From: Gammaproteobacteria bacterium
GTDB taxonomy: Bacteria; Pseudomonadota; Gammaproteobacteria; Pseudomonadales; Pseudohongiellaceae
Length of the DNA stretch: 64,000 nucleotides
Assembly: GCA_012960305.1 (NCBI GenBank)
Contig: DUBM01000020.1
Location: 1 to 64,000, forward strand
Direction of reading: 5' to 3'
Shown here: piece by piece, positions 28,024 through 37,528 of the stretch
Numbering within the stretch: position 1 is the first letter of the stretch
How the letters are laid out: each line of letters begins with the position of its first letter
Notes under the pieces: generated by a model
Databases searched by the model: none
Seen by the model: the letters and a program-made list of their open reading frames with translations, nothing else
What the model was told of the DNA's origin: nothing
Position numbers and translations under genes: made by a program

Positions 28024-29316
28024 ATGAGCAATCGTGAGTACGACATAATTCTTTTTGGATCGACTAGTTTTGTAGGCAAGATAGTTGCAAATTATCTTGT
28101 GAATGAACATGTCGAGGCAAATTTAAATTGGGCCATGGCGGCTCGTTCAATGGAAAAACTCTCTGCATTGAAAGCTTCGTTCGGTGAAAAAGGTCAGAAC
28201 GTTCCTCTAATTGAGGCGGATTCATCTGATGAGGAATCATTGAAGTCCATGTGTGGGCGGGCTGGAGTTATTATTTCTACAGTTGGACCCTATGCGCTAT
28301 ATGGTGAGCTATTGATTAAGCAGTGCGCGCTGAGTGGGACTGATTATGTTGATCTTACTGGGGAGCCCCAGTGGATTAAGCGTATGATAGCCGGTTATGA
28401 GAATGACGCTAAAGCAAGTGGTGCTCGCATCATCCATAGTTGCGGTTTCGATTCAATTCCTTCTGATTTGGGAGTGATGTTTCTCCAGGGACATGCCCTT
28501 GCAAGTTTTGGTTCTGCCTGTAAACAAGTAAAGATGCGAGTAAAAGCGATGCAAGGTGGGGCATCCGGCGGAACCATAGCGAGTGGTGTCAACCTTTATA
28601 AAGAAGCTGCGGCTGATCCAGCGCTGCGTAAAGAGATGCGAGATTTTTATTCACTGTGTCCGACGGATCATCAATTTACTGAACGTCAAGCAAATATCTC
28701 CGTGGAATATGATGAGGATTTTAAAGCCTGGGTAGGCCCGTTTATTATGGCATCGATTAACACGCGAATAGTGTTGCGAAGCAATGCATTAAGAGATGGG
28801 TTTTATACCGATAATTTTCGTTACGATGAAGGGATGCTCATGGGCAACGGTCCAAAAGGTAAGAGTCGCGCAAAGCGATTGGCATTTGGTTCTAAATTTG
28901 GTGGATTGGTGATGTCCATTTCTCTGTTTCGTTGGTTCGTTAATAAATTTTTCCTACCAAAACCGGGCGAAGGACCCAGCCCAGAAAAACAATTAAGGGG
29001 GTTTTATGATCTACGTTTTCTTGGCAGGACAGATAAAGGTGACGAAATTCGAGTCAAGGTTACTGGAGATCGCGATCCGGGCTATGGCTCTACTGCTAAA
29101 ATGTTAGCTCAAGCGGCAATAAGTTTGCGCCGTGATGTTGATAAAAATCTAGTGGCTGGAGGTTTTTGGACACCGGCCACTGCTTTTAATCACAAGTTGA
29201 TCGAAAGATTACAAGATTATGCTGGAATGAGTTTCGAGGTGGAGTCGAATGTACCACCGGCTGTATTAGAGGCGCAAGAAAGCGAAATCGATTCTTCGAC
29301 TAATAGTAGGAATTAA
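28024..29316 (+). CDS. Saccharopine dehydrogenase-like NAD(P)-binding oxidoreductase
   Basis: The N-terminus is a Rossmann fold with the saccharopine dehydrogenase family motif (YDIILFGSTSFVGKIVANYL), followed by ISTVGPYALYGELL and TGEPQWIKRMI, which match the group that includes mycobacterial trans-acting enoyl reductases. The length of 430 residues fits. The reaction is probably reduction of a lipid-like substrate, but this is not proven. An AGGTGG ribosome-binding site overlaps the end of the TonB receptor gene, so the two may share a transcript. Confidence 0.82.
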   Translation: MSNREYDIILFGSTSFVGKIVANYLVNEHVEANLNWAMAARSMEKLSALKASFGEKGQNVPLIEADSSDEESLKSMCGRAGVIISTVGPYALYGELLIKQCALSGTDYVDLTGEPQWIKRMIAGYENDAKASGARIIHSCGFDSIPSDLGVMFLQGHALASFGSACKQVKMRVKAMQGGASGGTIASGVNLYKEAAADPALRKEMRDFYSLCPTDHQFTERQANISVEYDEDFKAWVGPFIMASINTRIVLRSNALRDGFYTDNFRYDEGMLMGNGPKGKSRAKRLAFGSKFGGLVMSISLFRWFVNKFFLPKPGEGPSPEKQLRGFYDLRFLGRTDKGDEIRVKVTGDRDPGYGSTAKMLAQAAISLRRDVDKNLVAGGFWTPATAFNHKLIERLQDYAGMSFEVESNVPPAVLEAQESEIDSSTNSRN

Positions 29317-29350
29317 TTCGTTTAGTTAATCTGGTTCCTAAGTTTGAATT

Positions 29351-30751
29351 TTAGAAAGTGAATGTTGTTCCCATGTAAAAATATTTAGTATTCTTATTGC
29401 TTAGATTTTTGGCATTGAGGAATATCGTGCCAGTTTCTATTCTAAGATTTCCAGGTATCACATCCCAGCGTACTCGCAGTTGTAGATGCTGTCCCAAATA
29501 ATTCCCACTGTCCCCGCTAGTGTCTCGGATACCAGTTCGGCCCCAGCTATCTTTTTCTTCAGCTAGCCAGAAATGGCGATAGGAAGCCATCAGGCTTATG
29601 TCTTCATGCAGATCCGCCGTTAACCTTAATCCCGGAGTCATCAAATTGCTGCGGTTGAATGGGTTGTATAAACCCACGACTCCGAACTCGAATGTAGTAG
29701 GTCCGAATAAAGAGTCAAACCTTTCGTAGTCTTGATCTGCGGGGTCAGAGTCACCACTGGCGTAGTCAAACTCAAATAGTAGTCTCAAATTAGAAGGAAC
29801 ATCAAAGCTATAGCCCAAGCTCAGGTAGTGGAAAAAAGCCTCATGATCAAGATCGTTTAGATTGCTGGTGGCAGTAGAAGAACGTCGTTCACCTATTTGA
29901 ATAACGCTTTCAATTTCGAAGTCAAATTTATTGACAGTGGGCGTTGCCCGTATTCGTAGACCCAGGGTTTCCATTTCTCTGTTCCGGGTATTTACTTCCG
30001 ATGTATCTTTTTCGCGCAGAGAATAGAGATAGAATTCACTGCGTATTCTCGAAGAAAAAGATTCAAACAAATTTGGATAGCTACCATGAATACCGTAAAA
30101 GCGTTGCGCATCGCTGGATTCATCACTTTCTCTGTCATTATCTAACAGGCTATTAAAATCAGTAGGCAGTCGTCGCACAACTTGAGTTGCCATAGCTCTT
30201 AGCTCGGAGCCATTGCTGCCTTGATGATGGACGACTGCGCCGTCAAAGGAATTAATCGTATTGCGAAATCGATTTCTTGCCATCAAGCGTCTACTGCCCC
30301 AATCTTCTGAAAACCGGCCGAATCTCACATTCGTTGAATTTTCGCTGCCAAAGGTGTAACCAATGTTTGCTTGTAATACATCTAGCGAATTGACTGTGGA
30401 ATTCCTAAGGACACTATCTCTATCTGCAAGTTCTTGTCTTGCATCTACTAGCTCCAATTGTGAACTGAAACTACCGTTTTGATACTGTGCATTGAGTATT
30501 GTCCTAATTGCCATTACTTGATCGTTGGCGCTTGTTCCCGGTCGCACATTATCAGCGATAGATTCATATCGAGTTCGTTGAACGCCACTCAAGCTAAATC
30601 CTCGATCAATTCCCAACGCGTCATTCAATCTCCATGGACCATTGGGTGATTCGTCCTCGGCGGCAAAAAGAGAAGAGGTCTCAATTTGTATGAAAATTAG
30701 CAACAGTGCTGCAGAGAGAAGAGTGGAGGCAGTGTTTTTCTTAATAGGCAT
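29351..30751 (-). CDS. Outer-membrane beta-barrel, alginate-export-like porin
   Basis: A signal peptide (ending SSLFAAED) and a barrel of alternating strands ending in FYMGTTFTF with a terminal aromatic residue mark an outer membrane protein. The region RTRYESIADNVRPG...LELVDARQE resembles the alginate_exp (AlgE-like) family found widely in porin-like proteins with unknown cargo. The start at 30751 was chosen because the signal peptide begins there; the frame extends to 30787. The gene has its own transcription unit, divergent from the AraC-type regulator gene across a 560-bp spacer. Confidence 0.8.
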   Translation of the reverse strand: MPIKKNTASTLLSAALLLIFIQIETSSLFAAEDESPNGPWRLNDALGIDRGFSLSGVQRTRYESIADNVRPGTSANDQVMAIRTILNAQYQNGSFSSQLELVDARQELADRDSVLRNSTVNSLDVLQANIGYTFGSENSTNVRFGRFSEDWGSRRLMARNRFRNTINSFDGAVVHHQGSNGSELRAMATQVVRRLPTDFNSLLDNDRESDESSDAQRFYGIHGSYPNLFESFSSRIRSEFYLYSLREKDTSEVNTRNREMETLGLRIRATPTVNKFDFEIESVIQIGERRSSTATSNLNDLDHEAFFHYLSLGYSFDVPSNLRLLFEFDYASGDSDPADQDYERFDSLFGPTTFEFGVVGLYNPFNRSNLMTPGLRLTADLHEDISLMASYRHFWLAEEKDSWGRTGIRDTSGDSGNYLGQHLQLRVRWDVIPGNLRIETGTIFLNAKNLSNKNTKYFYMGTTFTF

Positions 30752-30872
30752 AGAAACGACTCGGTTTTTCAACGTCGGCAGTATCATACCCTTGACCAGC
30801 CGTTAAATCATCGCCCCTATCCAGTTAAAAAAACGCTACATTGTGGTGATATTCAGCATTTTTCTTTCTTTT

Positions 30873-30899
30873 ATTGATTAATAGTTAATATTAATCAAT
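30873..30899. promoter_or_regulatory. Perfect 11-bp inverted repeat, operator candidate
   Basis: ATTGATTAATA (30873-30883), the spacer GTTAA, and TATTAATCAAT (30889-30899) form a perfect inverted repeat of 11-bp arms. It lies in the 563-bp divergent region (30752-31314) about 120 bp upstream of the barrel gene. AT-rich palindromes of this size often bind dimeric regulators. The half-site TTGAT resembles FNR/CRP-type half-sites, but the spacing does not fit. The rest of the spacer shows no other gene or clear element. Confidence 0.5.
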
Positions 30900-31314
30900 G
30901 GCTTGGACTCTTTGCTTGAAAAATGAGTGACTATATTTTAATAGCAAGATGGAACCCCTGCAGTGTCAAGTATGCAGGTTATTGCTTTTTTAAATAAAAC
31001 TCTATGTTGAAGCGTTTCGTGATTTATTTTTGAGTTCACTTTCGTTAGGTGCTTTTCTAAGAGCGGAAAATTATTTTGTTAAGTCAGTATGATGCCAAGA
31101 GGGGCGATCGGTATGTGGAGGACAATGTAATCGCAGGTACGGGAAAACGTTTTAAAAAATAAATTAACTATTGCTGTTTTAAGGATGACCGTATATAACG
31201 GCGCAGTTAGGTAGGAGGTATTTCATACCCAGATTCGTCCGTCTCTCCTTTGAATTTTCACAACTGATCGGGTATTGTCATTTTTTGTTTACCCATTAAT
31301 TTCTGGAAGGGAAT

Positions 31315-32400
31315 GTGCCTAATTCACTGCTTCTGTTTACCGCGCAAATTGTAGCTATCGTTTCTGTCTTATTGTTGGCTACAGGTTTTTTGAAAGCTGA
31401 TCCTAACAGTTCCAGTGCGCGAGTATTCGCGCTGATGATTGTATTCGTGGTGTTCTACCTGCTCAATGGAATGTCAGGACCTAATATAGCACCTGAGTTT
31501 AGACTTGACCTTAGTAGCTGGGCATTAGTGATCCAAGTTGGGGTCAGTGCTGTATCTGGTCTCTTCATGTTGTACTGTTTTTTGGTTTTTCAGGAACAGC
31601 AAAGATTTCCATATACTTTTGGGGTCGCCTTCGCTTTACAAGTCTTAATAAACATGGGTTTATCAATACTGATGTTGTCTGATGCACCAGCAGCTGAGTC
31701 GGCCATTGTTTACTTGTTGACTATCAGTATGGATATTGTACAACTGATATTTATCGGTTTTGCGATTTATTGGACTCTTAAAGGCTGGCGAGCAGATCTG
31801 GTAGATGACCGAAGAATTCTACGATGGTTTACCATTTCTGTGCAGGGCGCGCTGATTTTTGTAGTGGCTTTTGTAGAGATATTTCTTCTGGATAGTGATT
31901 CAACTGGCTACGCCACCAATCAGGCGTTTATCGTGTATGCCACTGCAATACTTACGTTAGGGATGGTGTTTGTAGCACTTCGATTTGATTCGGTATCGCT
32001 CAGTTATGTTATCCGAACAGTCGCAAAGCTAACCGAAGAGCCTGAAGGTTTCAAGACCTTCGATATAGATACGTTTAACAGCCATTTCAAAGGAAGGCAG
32101 TTATATCGAGAGCCGGGTCTAACAATTTCCATGCTCGCGAAGAAGCTGAGTATTCCCGAGTATCGCCTACGGGCATTCATTCATAAGCAGTTAGGTTTTC
32201 GGAATTTCAATGCCATGCTCCATCGATATCGTATTGAAGATGCGTCTAAGGTTCTGTCAGACAGCGAAAATCAATCGCTCCCTATACTTACCATTGCTCT
32301 TAGCGTTGGCTATCAATCGATTACCCCTTTCAATAATGCCTTCCGAGAAATCACGGGCATCACTCCGTCTGGATATAGAAAAAAGAACTGTCATTCCTGA
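31315..32400 (+). CDS. AraC-type transcriptional regulator with N-terminal membrane domain
   Basis: The first 220 residues or so contain about seven hydrophobic segments (for example ALQVLINMGLSILML and ALIFVVAFVEIFLL), typical of the 7TM-sensor AraC regulators. The C-terminus (about residues 265-358) is an AraC double helix-turn-helix: ISMLAKKLSIPEYRLRAFIH, then IALSVGYQSITPFNNAFREI and TGITPSGYRKK. The start is a GTG with GGAAGGG upstream. It probably senses something in the membrane and controls neighbours; the DUF6644-like genes downstream are the natural candidates. Confidence 0.88.
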   Translation: MPNSLLLFTAQIVAIVSVLLLATGFLKADPNSSSARVFALMIVFVVFYLLNGMSGPNIAPEFRLDLSSWALVIQVGVSAVSGLFMLYCFLVFQEQQRFPYTFGVAFALQVLINMGLSILMLSDAPAAESAIVYLLTISMDIVQLIFIGFAIYWTLKGWRADLVDDRRILRWFTISVQGALIFVVAFVEIFLLDSDSTGYATNQAFIVYATAILTLGMVFVALRFDSVSLSYVIRTVAKLTEEPEGFKTFDIDTFNSHFKGRQLYREPGLTISMLAKKLSIPEYRLRAFIHKQLGFRNFNAMLHRYRIEDASKVLSDSENQSLPILTIALSVGYQSITPFNNAFREITGITPSGYRKKNCHS

Positions 32401-32579
32401 GTTTCCGGCTGTTGGCCAGAAGAGTCCAGATTATCGATCTAGCTCGTCTTGAACTAGCTTCTAAGGCACTCCGCCTAGCTACTCTTGTGGATTTTACGGT
32501 CAGCGATGGGTTATTCTTGCGCCTGCTCCTGGCTTTGAATAGATTTTTCACCAATCGTAATTAACGGAGGTTTGCAGGC

Positions 32580-33152
32580 GTGATAAACGAGTTGTTGCTA
32601 CAGTTTGGTCAATGGATGGAGGCACAGCAATATAGCCAGATGTTGGTGGCAGGTTACTATAGCTATAATTGGGTAGAGGCAACTCATGTGCTGTCATTAA
32701 TGATGTGCATAGGGACCTTGTTTATTATTGATTTCCGTATGCTGGGGTTGATCATGCCTAACGTACCGGCGACTACGATAGCGGCTCGATTGCACAAACC
32801 AATGATAATCGGCTTTGTCATCATGTTTTTCACGGGAGCCCTGCTGGTTTACGCCAAACCGGTAGAAACTATTCAGAGTCTTTGGTTCAGGATCAAAATG
32901 ATCCTGTTAGTCCTGGCATTTATCAATGCGTGGATATTCAACGCTCGCATGAAAGCCGCAGATGGCAGCTGGGACATGGACCCCGTAGCTCCTAAAACTC
33001 TGCGTGTAGGTGCAATTATTTCGCTGGTTCTCTGGTGTGGCGTGGTAGCAATGGGCCGCTATATTCCTTATGACTGGGTTGACTGCGGGCGTACCGATAA
33101 TCCCACCATTCTGTGGGCAGCCGGTTGTGTTGAACAGCTGAGAGCCTTGTAG
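32580..33152 (+). CDS. DUF6644-like integral membrane protein (first copy)
   Basis: A GTG start at 32580 has GGAGG at 32566-32570. The 190-residue product has four to five transmembrane segments. Intramembrane-flanking histidines occur in EATHVLSLMM and ARLHKPMIIG, and the C-terminus ends VAMGRYIPYDWVDCG. The sequence resembles the DUF6644 family, small membrane proteins of unknown function. The paired histidines would allow heme b binding, but this is only inference. It is followed by a paralogue at 33227, which shares the same order of motifs. Confidence 0.78.
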   Translation: MINELLLQFGQWMEAQQYSQMLVAGYYSYNWVEATHVLSLMMCIGTLFIIDFRMLGLIMPNVPATTIAARLHKPMIIGFVIMFFTGALLVYAKPVETIQSLWFRIKMILLVLAFINAWIFNARMKAADGSWDMDPVAPKTLRVGAIISLVLWCGVVAMGRYIPYDWVDCGRTDNPTILWAAGCVEQLRAL

Positions 33153-33226
33153 CAAAAATTCATATAAAAGCTGATTTAAGAAACTGATCTGGCGTCAGCT
33201 ATAAAATAACAAAGTGGGAGTTATGC

Positions 33227-33814
33227 ATGCTCAATTCATTATGGAGTCGATACACCAGAACCTTGAGCCTTGTCCTAGTATTGCTACTAGCCATAGTTCT
33301 GGAACTGTTTGAGGTCAGGACTTCTATTTACGGCAATGCTCTGCCGTTTTTCGAGTGGATGAGAAATTCCTTCTGGTTCGGAGTTATCGGTACTAATTAC
33401 GGTTCTTTTTACGCAACAGTACAAGCGGTGCATCTTTTATCGATGGCAGTTATTGGCGGAACTGTTTTGGCCGCCGATCTGCGATTGTTAGGGGTCATAT
33501 TCAGGGATATACCATCGGAAACCTTGACTAGAGGCACCCATAAATGTTTTCGCATCAGCTTAACCGTCGCCATCGCGACAGGCATATTTTGTGCTGCCGG
33601 AGTAGCTGACAAAGTTTACTACATGGAAGTTTTCTGGATTAAGATGCTGGTGCTTATTTCTGGCTCATGCTTCGTGTTTTTATTTAAGCAACCGCTCTTG
33701 AATAGTCGTCCTCACGATGAAATAAATCCATGGACCTTGCGCCTGCTGGCGGTGACATCGCTATTGATTTGGTTCACCGTAGCGGCAACTGGCCGCTGGA
33801 TTGGGTTTAGTTAA
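33227..33814 (+). CDS. DUF6644-like integral membrane protein (second copy)
   Basis: This 195-residue membrane protein is paralogous to the product of 32580-33152: both have an extended N-terminal region, a His before the second membrane span (AVHLLSMAV), ADLRLLGVI-like motif (compare DFRMLGLIM), a His-basic motif (GTHKCFRISL, compare RLHKPMIIG) and a final V-A-A/M-T/G-GRWI/RYI ending. It starts 74 nt after the first copy with GGGAG upstream of the ATG. A 56-residue microprotein gene follows 33 nt later. Two unlike paralogues side by side suggest a heterodimer. Confidence 0.78.
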   Translation: MLNSLWSRYTRTLSLVLVLLLAIVLELFEVRTSIYGNALPFFEWMRNSFWFGVIGTNYGSFYATVQAVHLLSMAVIGGTVLAADLRLLGVIFRDIPSETLTRGTHKCFRISLTVAIATGIFCAAGVADKVYYMEVFWIKMLVLISGSCFVFLFKQPLLNSRPHDEINPWTLRLLAVTSLLIWFTVAATGRWIGFS

Positions 33815-33847
33815 GCAATCGCGTCGCAGCGATCTTCGGAGAATTTT

Positions 33848-34018
33848 ATGAATAAAAGCAATAAATGGGATGACAAGGAAATTGCCGCCACGGGTACTGC
33901 GGTCATCATACTGGGTGGGCTGATTTTATACTGGCTGTTACAAATGGAATCTACTTTGGAATTGTTGGAACTGGCCTATGGTTCGATAAAACTGTTCAAT
34001 AACCCACTGGTGTTTTAG
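33848..34018 (+). CDS. Single-span microprotein A (56 aa)
   Basis: An ATG with GGAG at about 33838-33841 opens a 56-residue frame. It has a short charged start (MNKSNKWDDKE), one hydrophobic helix (about residues 12-30, IAATGTAVIILGGLILYWLL), then QMESTLELLELAYG and a short tail. It lies 33 nt after the second DUF6644-like gene. Its core is clearly similar to microprotein B at 34414-34539, sharing about 17 of 36 aligned residues, including YW-x-LQ-x-x-S and ELLE-x-AYG. Conservation of two copies argues that it is a real gene. Confidence 0.75.
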   Translation: MNKSNKWDDKEIAATGTAVIILGGLILYWLLQMESTLELLELAYGSIKLFNNPLVF

Positions 34019-34413
34019 ACTATTGCTCCTTAGTGGGTTAGAGTGACTCGGCATTTAGCCTGAATCCGGCAAAACTACAACATCGGCTACTCTCAGCTAT
34101 TGTAGCGCCTATTAACTCTTTCCCCTTACAACCTACCGCCTCATAGCCCCTCGAGGCTAATTTGCGATGCACTCCCTGCATTCGATTGAGTGCGCATTTA
34201 AACCGGCATCGTACCCTATCTTTGATCGATCTCAATGTTTTATTCTCTTTTGCATCTATGGCACCAAGCCAGTGTTATATGAGTGTCGGTTGCGCTGAAT
34301 CGCTATCTTCCAAAATGGGGTGGGGGTTGTTCGTTGTCAAGGCAAAGGCGCGACTGCGCTGCCTTGATTCGACTACGGGTAGGATTGCAGGATGCGGGTG
34401 GAGGGTCAGATTT
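34019..34413. other. Gap between the two microprotein genes
   Basis: No gene can be supported in these 395 bases. Open frames exist on both strands (for example minus strand 34038-34235) but have no ribosome-binding site and no recognisable family. GGAGGG for the next gene lies near 34400-34406. The region may be the remains of a duplicated stretch, as the two flanking microprotein genes are paralogues. Confidence 0.4.
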
Positions 34414-34539
34414 GTGAACCAAATTATTTATGATATTGCGGCAATCGCTGTGACTTCCGTGATCATTGGCTTCTTTGCTATGTACTGGTTTTTACAAATT
34501 CAGTCTGTACGAGAATTACTAGAGATGGCTTACGGTTAA
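34414..34539 (+). CDS. Single-span microprotein B (41 aa)
   Basis: A GTG at 34414 follows a GGAGGG ribosome-binding site at about 8 nt. The 41-residue product is one membrane helix (IAAIAVTSVIIGFFAMYWFL) plus QIQSVRELLEMAYG, and it ends exactly where microprotein A has its conserved AYG, without A's tail. The longer frame reaching back to 34162 is not needed and has no homologous part. It is likely a paralogous small subunit or regulator for the DUF6644-like membrane proteins. A terminator follows 94 nt downstream. Confidence 0.65.
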   Translation: MNQIIYDIAAIAVTSVIIGFFAMYWFLQIQSVRELLEMAYG

Positions 34540-34632
34540 TCTTCAAATTATTTAATGGTGAATAGATGAGAATTAATATCTATAATTTTCATTCGTATTG
34601 AATTGCCTCTTAGTATCACCCTTTCGAAATAC

Positions 34633-34663
34633 AAAAAAGGCTGACAATTGTCTGCCTTTTTTG
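34633..34663. terminator. Bidirectional terminator
   Basis: AAAAAAGGC-TGACAATTGTC-TGCCTTTTTT makes a hairpin with an A-run on one side and a T-run on the other. It lies between microprotein B (plus) and the NIPSNAP gene (minus) and can end both transcripts. Confidence 0.75.
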
Positions 34664-34692
34664 TGCCCGTAAAATAAATCAAAACTCAAACT

Positions 34693-35121
34693 TTACTTCA
34701 TCGGAGAATAATCTGTTGCGACCATATATTTACGTTCGACTCCTGCCAGAATTTGACCATTAGCATTAGATGCTTCAGCAACTCGCGCCCATTCTGGGTC
34801 TTGTCCAAATGCTCTCCAGGATGCATTAGCGGCTTCCTGGCTAGCATGCTCTAAAACATAGACCAAGGTATCTTCTCTTTCTTCTTCGCTAGTAGGTGAC
34901 CAGAAACCAACTACTTTCATGTCATGGGTGCCGAAGATTCGAATCGTGTGATCGCGGAATCTCGCATGAAGATTGTCTAGATTACCTGGTGTGGATTTGT
35001 AAGTTCTCAATTCAAACACTTTGCCATCATCTTGAGCAGAACTGCTCATGAAAATTCCCGCGCCTAAACCAATAATTAAAGATATTAGAGAAATACTTGC
35101 TGCCTTTATCAACTTCTTCAC
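34693..35121 (-). CDS. NIPSNAP-family protein, exported
   Basis: A GTG at 35121 has AAGGAGAG upstream, and it begins a signal or anchor segment (AASISLISLIIGLGAGIF). The domain is NIPSNAP: VFELRTYKSTPGNLDNLHARF, then GFWSPTS and LVYVLEHASQEAANASWRAF. This ferredoxin-like alpha/beta-barrel dimer fold has many members of unknown function. An N-terminal hydrophobic segment on a NIPSNAP domain recurs in marine bacteria. A longer frame reaches 35175, but the ribosome-binding site favours the GTG. Confidence 0.85.
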   Translation of the reverse strand: MKKLIKAASISLISLIIGLGAGIFMSSSAQDDGKVFELRTYKSTPGNLDNLHARFRDHTIRIFGTHDMKVVGFWSPTSEEEREDTLVYVLEHASQEAANASWRAFGQDPEWARVAEASNANGQILAGVERKYMVATDYSPMK

Positions 35122-35314
35122 ATCGCTCTCCTTAGAGTTATTTATCGTTCTTTTTGTCTGCACGAGTATAATCAAGCTCCCAAGAAATAGCGACTTCAGG
35201 CCTTTTGATCGCTATCTGGGGAAATCGAAGTGCTACTATTGATCACCGTGGGTTAGATTCTCTAAGCCTCATCTAGTATTATCTCGCATTCGTTGAAAAG
35301 TAGCGGTACCAACT

Positions 35315-35557
35315 ATGGATAATTTGTTCAGTCAAGGCGTTGAGTTGGCGGCATTTGGGATGGGTATAGTATTTCTGTTTCTTGCGCTGTTGATTCTAGC
35401 TACACGACTAATGTCTTTATTGGTGCTCAGATTTCAACCAGAAACGGTTCCTGCTATCGGTGCGGATACGATGACACAACAAAGTGGCTTCGATATGCAG
35501 CAGAAAACTCTAGCTATAATTAGCGCAGCCATAATGACGCACCGTAAGAATAACTAA
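35315..35557 (+). CDS. oadG: Oxaloacetate decarboxylase gamma subunit
   Basis: The 80-residue protein has the OadG layout: one transmembrane helix near the N-terminus (FGMGIVFLFLALLILATRLM, about residues 15-34) and a short hydrophilic tail. OadG stabilises the complex and helps bind Zn2+ on the alpha subunit. It is followed by oadA and oadB in the same direction, the standard gene order for the Na+ pump. The C-terminal proline/alanine linker found in some OadG is short here. Confidence 0.85.
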   Translation: MDNLFSQGVELAAFGMGIVFLFLALLILATRLMSLLVLRFQPETVPAIGADTMTQQSGFDMQQKTLAIISAAIMTHRKNN

Positions 35558-35694
35558 TTTATGCGAACTAGCGGCCGCAGGCAGCTTATAGAAATTTTAT
35601 TTAAAATGTTTTTTTGCTGGAAACCAGGGTTGGAATCCATGCTCTCAGACAGTTTATATGAATCCTTGAATTAAGAGCTAATCGGGTTAGGTTT

Positions 35695-37479
35695 ATGAGT
35701 GAAAATAAGACACCCCTTGGAATAACTGATGTCGTTTTACGCGATGCCCATCAATCTCTACTCGCAACTCGAATGCGTATAGACGATATGCTACCCATTG
35801 CGGAAAAACTGGATCAAGTAGGATTTTGGTCTCTTGAATCCTGGGGTGGAGCGACGTTTGACGCCTGTATCAGATTCGTAGGTGAAGACCCTTGGGAGCG
35901 AATTAGGAAATTTAAGGAGGCCATGCCTAATACTCCACAGCAAATGCTGTTTAGAGGGCAGAATATTCTAGGCTATCGCCACTATGCTGATGATCTGGTG
36001 AATAAGTTTGTTGAAAGGGCAGCAGAAAATGGCGTAGATGTATTTCGAGTATTCGATGCAATGAACGACATGCGAAATCTTGAAACTGCGATTAAAGCTG
36101 TCGGCAAGCAAGGTAGACATGCACAGGGAACAATGTCTTATACGATTAGCCCTGTCTACACAATCAACAGCTGGTTGGATATGGCTAGGCATATCGAAAA
36201 CATGGGTGCAGACTCTCTCTGTATTAAGGACATGGCAGGCCTATTAAAGCCTTATGTTGCCTATGAATTGATAACAAAGTTAAAACAGACTGTGAAGATA
36301 CCAATTCACATGCAATGCCATGCAACCACTGGTCTTTCGACAGCGACTTATTTAAAAGCCGTGGAAGCAGGTATTGATAATGTTGACACAGCTATTTCTT
36401 CAATGAGTATGACTTACGGGCATTCTCCCACGGAGTCTCTCGTCTCCATGTTGGATGCTACAGATCGTAGTACAGGTCTAGACATTGAGTTATTGGAAGA
36501 TATTGCTAACTATTTTCGTGAGATTCGAAAGAAATATGCCAAGTTTGAAGGGTCTTTGAGGGGCATCGATTCTCGAATTCTTGTAGCACAAGTACCAGGT
36601 GGCATGCTGACGAATTTGGAAAACCAACTACGTGAGCAAAACGCCACAGATAAAATGGATGAAGTATTAGAGGAAATACCGAAAGTAAGAAAAGATCTTG
36701 GTTATATTCCTCTGGTAACTCCAACATCCCAAATCGTAGGTACTCAGGCTGTACTAAATATATTGGTTGGAGAGCGCTACAAAACTATCACTAAAGAAAC
36801 ACAAGGTGTGCTGAAGGGTGAATATGGAGCAACACCAGCACCGATGAATGCAGAACTTCAGGCGAAAGTTCTTGATGGTGCAGAAGCGATTACCTGCCGC
36901 CCTGCGGATTTACTTAAGGCTGAATTCGAGGCTCAAAGAACTGAATTGTTAAAAGTTGCGAAAGAAGAAGGGATTACTCTAGCTAATGAAGTGGATGACA
37001 CTCTTACTTATGCATTATTTCCTCAAGCAGGGTTAAAATTTCTTAAAAATAGGAATAACCCCGATGCATTTGAGCCTACGCCGACAAATGAGTCAGTAGC
37101 GCTTAGCACGCCGATTCAGGAGCCTGGTGTCTATACGGTTGAGCTAGAAGGCGCTACCTATGTAGTGAAGGTCACAGAAGGTGGTGATATTTCTCAGCTC
37201 GCCCAGGTGCAAGCACCAGCTCCTACTGCGAAGGTTGCAACAAGCAGTCCTGCACTGGCTGGTGGTGGAACAGCAGTACCAGCTCCATTAGCAGGAAATG
37301 TATTCAGAGTCACGGTAGCCATTGGTGATCAAGTTGCGGAGGGTGACGTTATTCTTGTGCTTGAGGCAATGAAAATGGAAACTGAAATTTGCTCACCTGC
37401 GTTTGGTACCGTTATAGCCATTAATGTTGCAGCTGGTGATGCCGTGAAAGTGGGTGATAGCTTGTTGTCTCTGAGTTAG
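35695..37479 (+). CDS. oadA: Oxaloacetate decarboxylase alpha subunit
   Basis: The 594-residue protein has an HMGL-like carboxyltransferase domain at the N-terminus ([15 protein letters not shown], residues about 13-27; then [14 protein letters not shown]), a conserved PYC-OADA domain, and a C-terminal biotinyl domain carrying EAMKMETEI with the biotinylated Lys at about 560. An alanine/proline-rich linker (about 500-525) joins them. The enzyme transfers CO2 from oxaloacetate to biotin, for release coupled to Na+ export by OadB. A TTAGG site precedes the ATG. Confidence 0.95.
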   Translation: MSENKTPLGITDVVLRDAHQSLLATRMRIDDMLPIAEKLDQVGFWSLESWGGATFDACIRFVGEDPWERIRKFKEAMPNTPQQMLFRGQNILGYRHYADDLVNKFVERAAENGVDVFRVFDAMNDMRNLETAIKAVGKQGRHAQGTMSYTISPVYTINSWLDMARHIENMGADSLCIKDMAGLLKPYVAYELITKLKQTVKIPIHMQCHATTGLSTATYLKAVEAGIDNVDTAISSMSMTYGHSPTESLVSMLDATDRSTGLDIELLEDIANYFREIRKKYAKFEGSLRGIDSRILVAQVPGGMLTNLENQLREQNATDKMDEVLEEIPKVRKDLGYIPLVTPTSQIVGTQAVLNILVGERYKTITKETQGVLKGEYGATPAPMNAELQAKVLDGAEAITCRPADLLKAEFEAQRTELLKVAKEEGITLANEVDDTLTYALFPQAGLKFLKNRNNPDAFEPTPTNESVALSTPIQEPGVYTVELEGATYVVKVTEGGDISQLAQVQAPAPTAKVATSSPALAGGGTAVPAPLAGNVFRVTVAIGDQVAEGDVILVLEAMKMETEICSPAFGTVIAINVAAGDAVKVGDSLLSLS

Positions 37480-37528
37480 AAAAAATCAAGAAAGTTAATA
37501 GCTTCGATATAATGGAAGAGCGTATTTA

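Noticed and set aside
30873..30899. FNR/CRP-type site in the inverted repeat
   Set aside because: The TTGAT and ATCAA half-sites are 15 nt apart, whereas FNR sites need a 4-nt gap, so only a generic operator call is justified.
34038..34235. Minus-strand 65-codon frame between the microprotein genes
   Set aside because: There is no ribosome-binding site, no recognisable domain and a composition unlike the neighbours, so I left it as gap sequence.
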